A stretch of 64,000 nucleotides of DNA from Burkholderia sp. Bp9143. GTDB lineage: Bacteria > Pseudomonadota > Gammaproteobacteria > Burkholderiales > Burkholderiaceae. Location of the stretch: contig NZ_QTPO01000030.1 of assembly GCF_003853645.1 (NCBI RefSeq), positions 1-64,000 of the forward strand, in the 5' to 3' direction. Each line of letters opens with the position of its first letter. The first letter of the stretch is position 1. The notes beneath the pieces were generated by a model. That model made no database searches. It saw nothing but the letters and a program-made list of their open reading frames with translations, and was not told where the DNA came from. Positions 51,218 through 60,147 of this stretch are shown here, piece after piece. Position numbers and translations under genes: made by a program.

Positions 51218-51406
51218 ATGCCGACTTTCAATATCCAGCTGTTCGAAGGCCGCACGGTCGAGCAGAAGCGCGCATTCGTCGAAGCAATCACGCGCGTCAC
51301 GTGCGAAACGCTCGGTTGCGACCCGGGCTCGGTCGACATCATCCTCGCCGACGTGAAGAAGGAGAACTGGGCAACGGCCGGCAAGCTGTGGAGCGACGAG
51401 CGCTGA
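51218..51406 (+). CDS. 4-oxalocrotonate tautomerase-family protein
   Basis: A 62-residue protein with catalytic Pro immediately after Met (MPTFNIQLFEGRTVEQK), as in 4-OT. The Arg at about 12 and 39-type position (GRTVEQKR, later DPGSVDI) partly match the active site. GGAG lies nine bases before the ATG. It may tautomerise an enol product of the adjacent class II aldolase, giving a three-gene set with the urea transporter. Confidence 0.85.
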   Translation: MPTFNIQLFEGRTVEQKRAFVEAITRVTCETLGCDPGSVDIILADVKKENWATAGKLWSDER

Positions 51407-51511
51407 TGCCGGCCCGTTCGGCGCCGGCGGAACCTGCCGGGCGACAGGCGTTCGAATTGCGGTGACATCCGGACGAACGCGCCGCACGATGCGGCGCGGC
51501 AAGGAGAACGC

Positions 51512-51733
51512 ATGATCGACGACAAACGTATCGCCACCGCACTGAACGACATGATCCTGTCGATGGGCGCGCAACTGGATCAATCGCTTCGGCAGGTCGA
51601 TGAGACCTGTCCGCAACACGAATGCGTCGCCTATCGCGAATTCGTGTCGCAAGTATTGACCACGATGCTGCTCGACTTCATGAATCCGCTCTACGCGCGG
51701 CACCCCGACCTGAAGCCGCCGGACCTCGCTTGA
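51512..51733 (+). CDS. Small uncharacterised protein, 73 residues
   Basis: An acidic protein starting MIDDKRIATALNDMILSMGA and containing DETCPQHECVAYREFVSQVLTTMLL. It has a strong AAGGAGA RBS. The Cys-x-x-x-x-Cys pattern could bind metal but has only two cysteines. No family is known to me. Followed by the NAD-GDH gene. Confidence 0.65.
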   Translation: MIDDKRIATALNDMILSMGAQLDQSLRQVDETCPQHECVAYREFVSQVLTTMLLDFMNPLYARHPDLKPPDLA

Positions 51734-51895
51734 CCTTCTCCCGCAACGCCGGGCACGCGCGTTGCAGGCGGCCTCCCTGCCCCGCACCGCGTTGTGCGCC
51801 CGCACATCGCGCCGTCACGCAATCGGCGCATCAATCGGCGCATAATGCCGAACACACTACGCAGCAGCCAATGGCCACCCGACCAGGAGACCGCC

Positions 51896-54800
51896 ATGGA
51901 AGCGAAGAACGAAGAAGTCGTCGCACACCTGCTCTCCGATGTCGTCGAATTCGCGCGCGGGCGCCTGCCCGAAGCCACGTTCCGGATCGTCGAACCGTTC
52001 CTGCGTCATTACTACGATTTCGTCGATGCCGATGATCTGCAGAATCGCAGCATCGCCGACCTGTACGGCGCCGCGATGGCGCACTGGCAGACCGCCCAGA
52101 AATTCGTGCCCGGCAGCGAGCGGCTGCGCGTGTACAACCCGATCCTCGAGCAGCACGGCTGGCACTCGGATCACACGGTGATCGAGATCGTCAACGACGA
52201 CATGCCGTTCCTCGTCGATTCGGTGACGATGGCCGTCAACCGCCTCGGGCTCGCGCTGCACTCCGCGCTGCACCCGGTGTTCCGCATCTGGCGCGGTCGC
52301 GACGGCGCCATCGAGCGCGTCGACGCCGGCGGCGCGACGCCCGACGACGGCCGGTCGCAGCTCGCGTCGTTCATCCATTTCGAAGTCGACCGCTGCGGCG
52401 ACGCCGCGCTGCTCGACACGTTGCGCGACGACATCGCGCGCGTGCTCGGCGACGTGCGCGCGTCGGTCGAGGACTGGCCGAAGATCGTCGACATCGTGCG
52501 CGCGACGATCAAGGACATGAAAGCCCGCGAATCCACCGCGGAAGACATCGAGGCGCGCGCGTTCCTCGAATGGATGGCCGCCGATCACTTCACGTTCCTC
52601 GGCCAGCGCGACTACTCGCTGGTATCGGACGGCACCGGCTTCGGCCTGCGCGGCGTCGAAGGCTCGGGCTTCGGCCTGCTGCGCGAATCGCTGCGCCCGC
52701 CCGGCGCGCCGGACGTGACGCCGCTGCCGCCGGCCGCCGCCGAGATCGTCACCGGCCCCTGGCCGATCTTCGTGACCAAGGCGAATTCGCGCGCGACCGT
52801 GCACCGGCCCGGCTATCTCGACTACGTCGGCGTGAAGCTCATCGGCCCCGACGGCAAGGTGACGGCCGAGCGGCGCTTCATCGGGCTCTATACGTCGACC
52901 GCCTATTTCGGCTCGTACACCGAGATCCCGATCGTGCGCCGCAAATGCGCGAACATCGTGCAGCGCGCGGGCTTCTTGCCGAAGGGACATCTCGGCAAGT
53001 CGCTGGTGACGGTGCTCGAAACCTATCCGCGCGACGAACTGTTCCAGGCCGACGAGGACCAGCTCTACGACATCGCGCTCGGCATCCTGCGGCTGCAGGA
53101 ACACCAGCGAACGCGCCTGTTCGTGCGGCGCGACCGCTTCGACCGCTTCGTGTCGTGTCTCGCGTTCGTGCCGCGCGACAAGTACAACACCGACCTGCGC
53201 CGCCGCATCGCGAAGCTGCTCGTCGACGCGTACAACGGCGTCAACGTCGAGTTCACGCCGTTGCTGTCGGAATCGGCGATCGCGCGCATCCACTTCGTCG
53301 TGCATGCGGAGCCGGGCACGATGCCGGAAGTCGACACGCGCGAACTCGAAACGCGGCTCGTGCAGGTTGCGCGCCGCTGGCAGGACGATCTCGCCGATGC
53401 GCTGCTCGACGCCTTCGGCGAAGAACAAGGCAACCGCCTGCTGCAGCACTATGCGGACTCGTTCCCGGCCGGCTATCGCGACGACTATCCGGCGCGCACG
53501 GCCGTGCGCGACATCGAGCTGATCGAGCGCGTAAAGGCGTCGGGCCAGCTCGCGATGAACCTGTACCGCCCGATCGAGGCCGAGGCGCGCGCGTTCCGCT
53601 TCAAGGTGTATCGCGCGGGCGACCCGATCGCGCTGTCGCGCAGCCTGCCGATGCTCGAGCATCTCGGCGTGCGCGTGGACGAAGAGCGGCCTTACCGGAT
53701 CCAGACGCAGGACGCCGCGCCCGCCTGGGTGCACGACTTCGGCCTTGAACTCGCCGACGATACCGAATTCGACATCGAGCGCGTGAAGGACCTGTTCGAG
53801 GACGCGTTCGACCGGATCTGGAGCGGCCGGATCGAGAACGACGATTTCAACCGCCTCGTGTTGCGCGCGCACCTGAGCGCGCGCGAAGTCACGATCCTGC
53901 GCGCGTATGCGAAATACCTGCGGCAGGTCGGCTCGACGTTCAGCGACGCGTACATCGAGCGCGCGCTGACCGGCAACCCGGCGATCGCGCGGCAGCTCGT
54001 CGAGCTGTTCCTGGTGCGCTTCGACCCGGCCACGGGCAGCACGCGCGACGTACAGGCCGAACGCCTGCTGAAGGCGATCGAGGCGGCCCTCGACCAGGTG
54101 CCGAATCTCGACGAGGACCGGATCCTGCGCCAGTTCCTCGGCGTGATCAACGCGACCGAGCGCACCAACTATTTCCTGCACGACGCGAACGGCGAATCGA
54201 AGCCGTACCTGTCGTTCAAGTTCAATCCGGCGAAGGTGCCCGGCCTGCCCGAGCCGAAGCCGATGTTCGAGATCTGGGTGTACTCGCCGCGCGTCGAGGG
54301 CGTGCACCTGCGCGGCGGGCGCGTCGCGCGCGGCGGGCTGCGCTGGTCCGACCGCCGCGAGGATTTCCGCACCGAGGTGCTCGGGCTGATGAAGGCGCAG
54401 ATGGTGAAGAACGTCGTGATCGTGCCGGTCGGCTCGAAAGGCGGCTTCGTCGTGAAAAACCCGCCGCCGCCGAGCGATCGCGAAGCGTGGATGCGCGAAG
54501 GCATCGCGTGCTACCAGACGTTCCTGCGCGGCCTGCTCGACCTGACCGACAATCTCGCCGGCAACGCGATCGTGCCGCCGCCCGACGTGGTGCGGCACGA
54601 TCCCGACGATCCGTATCTCGTCGTCGCGGCCGACAAGGGCACCGCCACCTTCTCCGACTATGCGAACGCGATCTCGCACGAATACGGCTTCTGGCTCGAC
54701 GATGCGTTCGCGTCCGGCGGCTCGGTCGGCTACGACCACAAGAAGATGGCGATCACCGCGCGCGGCGCGTGGGAATCGGTGAAGCGGCACTTCCGCGAGA

Positions 54801-56737
54801 TGGGCGTCGATACGCAGGCGACCGACTTCACCGTGGTCGGCGTCGGCGACATGTCGGGTGACGTGTTCGGCAACGGGATGCTGCTGTCGCCGCATATCCG
54901 GCTCGTCGCGGCGTTCGATCACCGGCACGTGTTCCTCGACCCGAACCCCGACCCGGCGACGAGCTTCGCGGAGCGCCAGCGGATGTTCGCGCTCGAACGC
55001 TCGAGCTGGGCCGACTACGACACGTCCGTGATCTCGGCGGGCGGCGGCGTCTATCCGCGCACCGCGAAGACGATCCCGCTGTCGCCGGCCGTGCAGGCCG
55101 CGCTCGGCATCGACGCGCACGCGCTGCCGCCGACCGAGCTGATCCGCGCGATCCTGCAGGCGCCGGTCGACCTGCTGTACAACGGCGGCATCGGCACCTA
55201 TGTGAAGGCAGCGCGCGAAACCCACCAGCAGGTCGGCGATCGCGCGAACGACGCGGTGCGCGTGAACGGCGCGGACCTGCGCTGCAAGGTCGTCGGCGAA
55301 GGCGGCAACCTCGGCTGCACGCAGTTCGGCCGCATCGAGTTCGCGCAGCGCGGCGGACGCATCAACACCGACGCGATCGACAACTCGGCCGGCGTCGATT
55401 GTTCGGATCACGAAGTCAACATCAAGATCCTGCTCGGGCTCGTCGTCACCGACGGCGAGATGACCGAGAAGCAGCGCAATGCCCTGCTCGCGGAAATGAC
55501 CGACGAAGTCGGGCTGCTCGTGCTGCGCGACAACTACTACCAGACGCAGGCGCTGTCGATCGCCGGCCGCTACAGCGTCGAGCTGCTCGACGCCGAGGCA
55601 CGCCTGATGCGCTGGCTCGAACGCGCGGGCCGCCTGAACCGCGTGATCGAGTTCCTGCCGACCGACGACGAGATCGCCGAACGGCAGGCCGCGAAACAGG
55701 GCCTCACGTCGCCGGAACGCGCGGTGCTGCTCGCCTACAGCAAGATGTGGCTGTACGACGCGCTGCTCGAATCCGACGTGCCCGAGGATCCGCTCGTCGC
55801 CGCGATGCTCGTCGACTATTTCCCGAAGCCGCTGCAACAGCGCTTCAGCGAACCGATGCATCGCCACCCGCTGCGCCGCGAGATTCTGGCGACGCACCTG
55901 ACCAACGCGCTCGTCAACCGCGTCGGCTGCGCGTTCGTGCACCGGCTGATGGAAGAAACCGACGCGAAGCCGGGCGACATCGTGCGCGCATGCATCATGG
56001 CGCGCGACGTGTTCGATCTCGATGCGGTGTGGCGCGACATCGACGCGCTCGACAACCGCGTCGCCGACGACGTGCAGGCGCGCATGTTCGTCGACGTCGC
56101 GCGGCTGCTGGAGCGCGCGGCGCTGTGGTTCCTGCGGCAGTTGCAGTCGGGCACGGTGGCCGACGGCGGCGTCGCCGGATTGATCGCACGCTGCCGCGAC
56201 GCGGTGCAGCGCATCGCGCCGCAATTGCCGTCGCTGCTGCCGGCCGACGATCTGGAGGCGCTGTCCGAGCGGCAGCGCGTGCTGGTCGACGCCGGTGTCG
56301 ACAGCGCGCTCGCGGTGCGTGTCGCGAGCGGCGACATCTCGGCCGCGCTGCTCGACATCGCCGAAGTGGCCGCGACCTGCGATCGCAGCCTCGAACTGGT
56401 CGCGGGCGTCTACTTCTCGCTCGGCACGTTGCTGAACTACGGGTGGATCGGCGAGCGCGCGGCCACGCTGCCGACCCCGACGCACTGGGACATGCTGGCG
56501 CGCGCGGCCGCGCTCGCGGAAGTCGCGCGGCTCAAGCGCACGCTCGCCACCAGCGCGCTCGCGGAATCGGCCGATTCGACGGCGCCCGAGACGATCGTCC
56601 ACGCGTGGCGCGAACGCCGCGAAGCCGCGCTGCAGCGCTACGAGCACCTGCTCGCCGACCTGCGTGCGTCGGGCGGCGCGAGCCTCGCGGTGCTGCTCGT
56701 GGTCGTGCGCGAAATGGCCGTGCTGGAGCGCGCGTGA
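51896..56737 (+). CDS. NAD-specific glutamate dehydrogenase, large 180-kDa class
   Basis: A 1613-residue enzyme catalysing oxidative deamination of glutamate to 2-oxoglutarate. The N-terminal about 700 residues carry regulatory ACT-like and helical domains; the catalytic GDH domain (about 780-1200) contains GGRVARGGLRWSDRREDF, the lysine motif VPVGSKGGFVVK and VGVGDMSGDVFGNGMLL, then NAD-binding sequence. The C-terminal about 400 residues are helical. It is typical of catabolic GDHs in Streptomyces, Pseudomonas and Burkholderia. The ATG at 51896 has CAGGAG upstream; the longer in-frame start at 51794 is rejected. Confidence 0.95.
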   Translation: MEAKNEEVVAHLLSDVVEFARGRLPEATFRIVEPFLRHYYDFVDADDLQNRSIADLYGAAMAHWQTAQKFVPGSERLRVYNPILEQHGWHSDHTVIEIVNDDMPFLVDSVTMAVNRLGLALHSALHPVFRIWRGRDGAIERVDAGGATPDDGRSQLASFIHFEVDRCGDAALLDTLRDDIARVLGDVRASVEDWPKIVDIVRATIKDMKARESTAEDIEARAFLEWMAADHFTFLGQRDYSLVSDGTGFGLRGVEGSGFGLLRESLRPPGAPDVTPLPPAAAEIVTGPWPIFVTKANSRATVHRPGYLDYVGVKLIGPDGKVTAERRFIGLYTSTAYFGSYTEIPIVRRKCANIVQRAGFLPKGHLGKSLVTVLETYPRDELFQADEDQLYDIALGILRLQEHQRTRLFVRRDRFDRFVSCLAFVPRDKYNTDLRRRIAKLLVDAYNGVNVEFTPLLSESAIARIHFVVHAEPGTMPEVDTRELETRLVQVARRWQDDLADALLDAFGEEQGNRLLQHYADSFPAGYRDDYPARTAVRDIELIERVKASGQLAMNLYRPIEAEARAFRFKVYRAGDPIALSRSLPMLEHLGVRVDEERPYRIQTQDAAPAWVHDFGLELADDTEFDIERVKDLFEDAFDRIWSGRIENDDFNRLVLRAHLSAREVTILRAYAKYLRQVGSTFSDAYIERALTGNPAIARQLVELFLVRFDPATGSTRDVQAERLLKAIEAALDQVPNLDEDRILRQFLGVINATERTNYFLHDANGESKPYLSFKFNPAKVPGLPEPKPMFEIWVYSPRVEGVHLRGGRVARGGLRWSDRREDFRTEVLGLMKAQMVKNVVIVPVGSKGGFVVKNPPPPSDREAWMREGIACYQTFLRGLLDLTDNLAGNAIVPPPDVVRHDPDDPYLVVAADKGTATFSDYANAISHEYGFWLDDAFASGGSVGYDHKKMAITARGAWESVKRHFREMGVDTQATDFTVVGVGDMSGDVFGNGMLLSPHIRLVAAFDHRHVFLDPNPDPATSFAERQRMFALERSSWADYDTSVISAGGGVYPRTAKTIPLSPAVQAALGIDAHALPPTELIRAILQAPVDLLYNGGIGTYVKAARETHQQVGDRANDAVRVNGADLRCKVVGEGGNLGCTQFGRIEFAQRGGRINTDAIDNSAGVDCSDHEVNIKILLGLVVTDGEMTEKQRNALLAEMTDEVGLLVLRDNYYQTQALSIAGRYSVELLDAEARLMRWLERAGRLNRVIEFLPTDDEIAERQAAKQGLTSPERAVLLAYSKMWLYDALLESDVPEDPLVAAMLVDYFPKPLQQRFSEPMHRHPLRREILATHLTNALVNRVGCAFVHRLMEETDAKPGDIVRACIMARDVFDLDAVWRDIDALDNRVADDVQARMFVDVARLLERAALWFLRQLQSGTVADGGVAGLIARCRDAVQRIAPQLPSLLPADDLEALSERQRVLVDAGVDSALAVRVASGDISAALLDIAEVAATCDRSLELVAGVYFSLGTLLNYGWIGERAATLPTPTHWDMLARAAALAEVARLKRTLATSALAESADSTAPETIVHAWRERREAALQRYEHLLADLRASGGASLAVLLVVVREMAVLERA

Positions 56738-56752
56738 CGGGTAACGGCGCGG

Positions 56753-57613
56753 TTACACCGTCGCGACCAGCAGCTCTTCCGCGTTGTTCGGCGGACGCAG
56801 GCCGTCGGTACGATCGGCGAAGTAGCGACACGTGAGATCCGCGGCCGACACATGCTCGGCCTGCGTAAAGCCCGCTTCCATCGCGAGCGCGCGGATCTCC
56901 GCCGGCATGAAGAAGCTGATGAACGGCGTGCCACTCGCGCGCGCGCCCTTCTCGGCCATTTCGAGCCCGGGGCGCACGTCCGGATCGGCATGCTCCAGCG
57001 GCAGCAGGAACGTCATCGCGAACGTCGAGCCCGGTGCGAGCGACGCGACTTCGCGCAGCGCCGCCGCGTTAGCGTCGCGCGTCAGGTACATGCTGACGCC
57101 GGTGGACACCACGACCGCCGGTTTCCCCGCATCGAAGCCCGCACGCACGAGCGCGTCGCGCCACGCTTGCTTCTGCTCGAAATCGACCGGCACGAACCGC
57201 AGCCAGTCCGGCACGCCGAAACCGAGCTCGGTCAGCCGGCGGCGCTTCCACGCCTGCGGCGCGGGCGGATCGACCTCGAAGACGGTCAAGCGCGACGCCA
57301 TCTCGGGCCGGCGCTGCACGAAGCTGTCGAGGCCCGCGCCGAGGATCACGTACTGGCTCACGCCCTGCGCGGCCTGCTCGACGACGAGATCCTCGATGAA
57401 GCGCGCCCGCGCGACGATTGACGCGCGAAACGGCCGCGTGAACTGTGGATCCATGTCGCCGCGCTGCTGCCAGCCGGGCGCCGGCGCGAGCAGGCGCAGG
57501 CCGACTTCGTCGGCGAGCACGTGCGGCGGCGCATCGAGTTCGACGTGCAGCGCGCGCCACAGTGCGACGCGCGCGGCGGTGCTGTCGGGGGCGTCCTGAT
57601 GGAGGTCGGTCAT
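56753..57613 (-). CDS. SAM-dependent methyltransferase, leucine carboxyl methyltransferase family
   Basis: A 286-residue methyltransferase of the LCM/PPM (TIGR00027) group. SAM motif I is QYVILGAGLDSFVQRRPE and the following acidic loop is FEVDPPAPQAWKR. In bacteria these are usually associated with secondary metabolism or unknown carboxyl methylation. It is the last gene of the RHH-VOC-methyltransferase operon on the minus strand and has a 15-base gap to the convergent NAD-GDH gene. Confidence 0.85.
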   Translation of the reverse strand: MTDLHQDAPDSTAARVALWRALHVELDAPPHVLADEVGLRLLAPAPGWQQRGDMDPQFTRPFRASIVARARFIEDLVVEQAAQGVSQYVILGAGLDSFVQRRPEMASRLTVFEVDPPAPQAWKRRRLTELGFGVPDWLRFVPVDFEQKQAWRDALVRAGFDAGKPAVVVSTGVSMYLTRDANAAALREVASLAPGSTFAMTFLLPLEHADPDVRPGLEMAEKGARASGTPFISFFMPAEIRALAMEAGFTQAEHVSAADLTCRYFADRTDGLRPPNNAEELLVATV

Positions 57614-57623
57614 CGCCGCGGCC

Positions 57624-57974
57624 TCACGCGCCCGCCTGGCCCGGCGCCTGCAGGCGCCACACGCGGCCGTCGGGATCGCGCACGGTCATGTCGCGCGTGC
57701 CCCAGTGCGTATCCTCGAACGGCGTGACCACGTCGACGATCGGCTGCGGCCGGACCGCCTGCTCGTCGGGCACCTTCAGCACGACCTGCATGTCCGGCGT
57801 CTCGCTGGCCGGCACTTCGGCGATGAACAGAAACGGGCCGTCGCCGCTTCTCAGCTGGCCCGAGTGGTGGTCGGTTTCGAATTCCAGCCTGAAGCCCAGC
57901 GCCTGGAAGAACTTCGCCGACTTGCCCCAGTTGTGCGTCGTCAGGTACACGGCTTCGATTCGCTCGGATGACAT
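57624..57974 (-). CDS. Glyoxalase/VOC-superfamily protein
   Basis: A 116-residue vicinal oxygen chelate protein: MSSERIEAVYLTTHNWGKSAKFFQALGF is the first beta-alpha-beta unit and MTVRDPDGRVWRLQ the last. Such proteins range from glyoxalase I to bleomycin/fosfomycin resistance and dioxygenases. Its ATG starts one base after the RHH stop; GGAGG inside the RHH coding region is its RBS, so translation is coupled. The gene is followed by the methyltransferase after nine bases. Confidence 0.85.
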   Translation of the reverse strand: MSSERIEAVYLTTHNWGKSAKFFQALGFRLEFETDHHSGQLRSGDGPFLFIAEVPASETPDMQVVLKVPDEQAVRPQPIVDVVTPFEDTHWGTRDMTVRDPDGRVWRLQAPGQAGA

Positions 57975-57975
57975 G

Positions 57976-58152
57976 TCAATCCTCCTTGGTGGACGGCCCG
58001 CCCCCCGGCTGCGGCGCGGCCAGATACGCGCGCAATGCGTCGGCCACCAGCGCGGACAGCGACTGCTCCGTTTCGATGGCGCGATGCTTGACCTGCCGGA
58101 TCAGGCTCAGCGGCAGGTACACGTTGAATTGCTTCACTTCTTCGTCGGTCAT
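57976..58152 (-). CDS. Ribbon-helix-helix (CopG-type) regulator
   Basis: A 58-residue RHH protein: VKQFNVYLPLSLIRQVKHRAIETEQSLSALVADALRAYLA gives the N-terminal DNA-contact strand (QFNVYL) and two helices. It is the first gene of the operon with the VOC and methyltransferase genes. The promoter overlaps a palindrome, implying autoregulation. No Shine-Dalgarno sequence precedes its ATG; the predicted start site is at or one base from the ATG. Confidence 0.85.
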   Translation of the reverse strand: MTDEEVKQFNVYLPLSLIRQVKHRAIETEQSLSALVADALRAYLAAPQPGGGPSTKED

Positions 58153-58156
58153 GGAG

Positions 58157-58187
58157 GCTAGTATGCTAGCAAAATAGCAAATATCAA
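58157..58187 (-). promoter_or_regulatory. RHH operon promoter and operator, predicted leaderless
   Basis: On the minus strand TTGATA (58182-58187) and CATACT (58160-58165) are 16 bases apart. Palindrome GCTAG-N4-CTAGC (58157-58170) covers the -10, and TTTGCTA/TTTTGCTA direct repeats fill the spacer. The ATG begins only seven bases after the -10, so the mRNA would be leaderless. Confidence 0.6.
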
Positions 58188-58253
58188 ACAGGAACCCACG
58201 ATCGGCAGCGCCGCGGACGTCGACGCCCGCCCGCACCGCCGCTCGCAACGCAC

Positions 58254-59087
58254 TTACATCGTGTTCGCCCGCGCCGCCACCCGCGCGAACAGCGCGTCGA
58301 GATCGAAGCCGGTCGTATCGATGCCGATCGTGTCGCGCAGGCACGCGCCCCACGCGGCCGCGTCGTCGAACGTGACGGTGCGCCCCGCGCCCGCCGCGTC
58401 GCGCAGCGTCAGCGCGGTGTTGACCAGCGCCGCGCGGCCGTCCGGCAACACGCGGCACGCGATCAGGTCGTTCACGAAGATCGATTCGGGATAGGTCGAC
58501 GTGAACCAGTTCGCGGCGTCGTAATCAATCCACTCGGCCGGCTTCAGCGAAAAGCGGTAGGTCGTCTGCCAGCCGTCGGGGATCTCGAACTGCATGTCGA
58601 ACTCGCCGTCGACCGGCGCACCGACGACACGAAACGCGCCGTGCGGCGTCAGTTGCCGCTCGCCCGGCACGAAATGCAGCGGCGCGGTCAGCGTCGCGCT
58701 GCCGAAGCCGATGTCCGCGAGCCACGCCGCGCCATCGAGATCGATGCGCAGCAGCATGTGCGTCTGCGCGGTGACGACCTCGGGCGGCCGCATCCAGCGC
58801 ACGCGCGCGATCAGCGGCGTCACGCGAAAGCCGATCGTCGTGAGCGCGGTGTAGAAGAGCTTGTTGAGTTCGAAACAGTAGCCGCCGCGGCGCCGCCCGA
58901 TCACCTTGTCGACGATCGCGGGCAGGTCGAGCGCGACACGCGCGCCGGTCAGCGGATTGAGGTTTTCAAACGGAATCGCCTGCGGGTGCAGCAGATGCAG
59001 CCGGCGCAGCACGTCGAGCGTCGGCTCGGCCGGGCCGTCGTAGCCGATGCGGGCGAAGTAGCGCGAGAGGTCGAACGAGTCAGTCAT
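58254..59087 (-). CDS. nat: Arylamine N-acetyltransferase
   Basis: A 277-residue NAT. The catalytic triad is visible: Cys in RRGGYCFELN, His in TAQTHMLLRI and Asp in LADIGFG. It transfers acetyl from acetyl-CoA to aromatic amines and hydrazines; in Burkholderia relatives it may act on secondary metabolites. The start at 59087 is set by MTDSFDLSRYFARIGY, the typical N-terminus; the longer ORF adds 13 residues. No partner genes are apparent. Confidence 0.92.
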   Translation of the reverse strand: MTDSFDLSRYFARIGYDGPAEPTLDVLRRLHLLHPQAIPFENLNPLTGARVALDLPAIVDKVIGRRRGGYCFELNKLFYTALTTIGFRVTPLIARVRWMRPPEVVTAQTHMLLRIDLDGAAWLADIGFGSATLTAPLHFVPGERQLTPHGAFRVVGAPVDGEFDMQFEIPDGWQTTYRFSLKPAEWIDYDAANWFTSTYPESIFVNDLIACRVLPDGRAALVNTALTLRDAAGAGRTVTFDDAAAWGACLRDTIGIDTTGFDLDALFARVAARANTM

Positions 59088-59208
59088 GAACCGGCACCGG
59101 GAACGGGGAACACGCCACGATAGCATCGAGCGATATCCCCATGTTGCGCGGGGCCATCCCGGATCGCCGCGCGCGCTGCCGGCGCCGCGGCGCGTGGGTC
59201 CGCCAGCT

Positions 59209-59901
59209 TTAAGGCAGCAGCTTCAGCGCGGACGACGCGACCGACGGCACCGAAATGCCCTGGCTCGTCGCGAACTGCACGGCCTGGCTGAGCATCGTCG
59301 CGAGCGACTGCAACTGGCCCGGCGCGCTTTGCGCGATATACGACGCGGCCTGCATGTTCTGCGGATCCAGGCCCGCCTGCAGCAGCGATGCGGCGCTGGT
59401 CGAACCGAGATTGCCGAGCCCCGACTGCAGCTGCGAGTACTGCGTCAGGCCCTGGCCGAGCGAGGCCAGGCCGTTGCTGAACGCCTGCTTGTCGACCGGG
59501 CCGTGCGTCGCACCGCCGCTCGCGAACGCCTGGCCGAGCGCCTGCGACACCGACTGCTGCGCGCCGCCCATCTGCGACAGCGCCGCCGGCGTCAGCGCAT
59601 TGCCGCCGCCGAGCAGGCCGGCGGCCTGCTGCGCCTGCCCGGCCGCGCCGGTGAGCCCCATCGCCGACGCGAGCGACGACTGGCCGGTCAGCACCTGCCG
59701 GTTCGCACCGACGTACGCCTGCATCAGCTGCGCGACGCCGCCCTGCGCGGGTGCGACCTGCTGCTGCCCGCCGCCGAGCAGCGCCGATCCGATCGACTGC
59801 AGGTCGAGCTGCGCATGCGCGGTGCCGTTCACGCCCAGCAGGATGCCGAATGCGATGCCCGCCGATGCCAGGTGCTTGCCCGTCGCGCGAATGTGCTTCA
59901 T
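59209..59901 (-). CDS. Exported Gln/Ala/Gly/Ser-rich protein of unknown function
   Basis: A 230-residue protein with a signal peptide (GIAFGILLGVNGTAHA, cleavage before QLDLQ). The mature part is low-complexity, rich in Gln, Ser, Gly and Ala, with repeated LLGGG- and SALGQA-like helices and no Cys. It may be a periplasmic or surface protein. GAGGGAAACAG upstream of ATG 59901 supports the start. I do not recognise a family. Confidence 0.75.
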   Translation of the reverse strand: MKHIRATGKHLASAGIAFGILLGVNGTAHAQLDLQSIGSALLGGGQQQVAPAQGGVAQLMQAYVGANRQVLTGQSSLASAMGLTGAAGQAQQAAGLLGGGNALTPAALSQMGGAQQSVSQALGQAFASGGATHGPVDKQAFSNGLASLGQGLTQYSQLQSGLGNLGSTSAASLLQAGLDPQNMQAASYIAQSAPGQLQSLATMLSQAVQFATSQGISVPSVASSALKLLP

Positions 59902-60147
59902 CTGTTTCCCTCGTGCCCGAATCGTTGAGGCCGATATTGTCGAAGCGCGCCGCGCGCCGCCGCAACGACTGAAACACATCGAAACGAAATCGCGCGCCGC
60001 GGCCGCTTGCAATTCCGCGGCCGTCTCGCGTCGCCGCGCGCATTCATCCGCGTTTGCGGCGCGATCTCAGGCGCGCATCAGGATTCGTTCCTGGTCCGCA
60101 TCAATATCGTTTCTCTCGGGTTCCGGGAATCGACGCCGCACCGCACG

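Noticed and set aside
51857..56647. A 1596-codon minus-strand frame antisense to the NAD-glutamate dehydrogenase gene
   Set aside because: The translation is His/Arg/Ala-rich with no motif and exactly mirrors GC3 bias of the plus-strand gene, which has full family signatures. It is a shadow.
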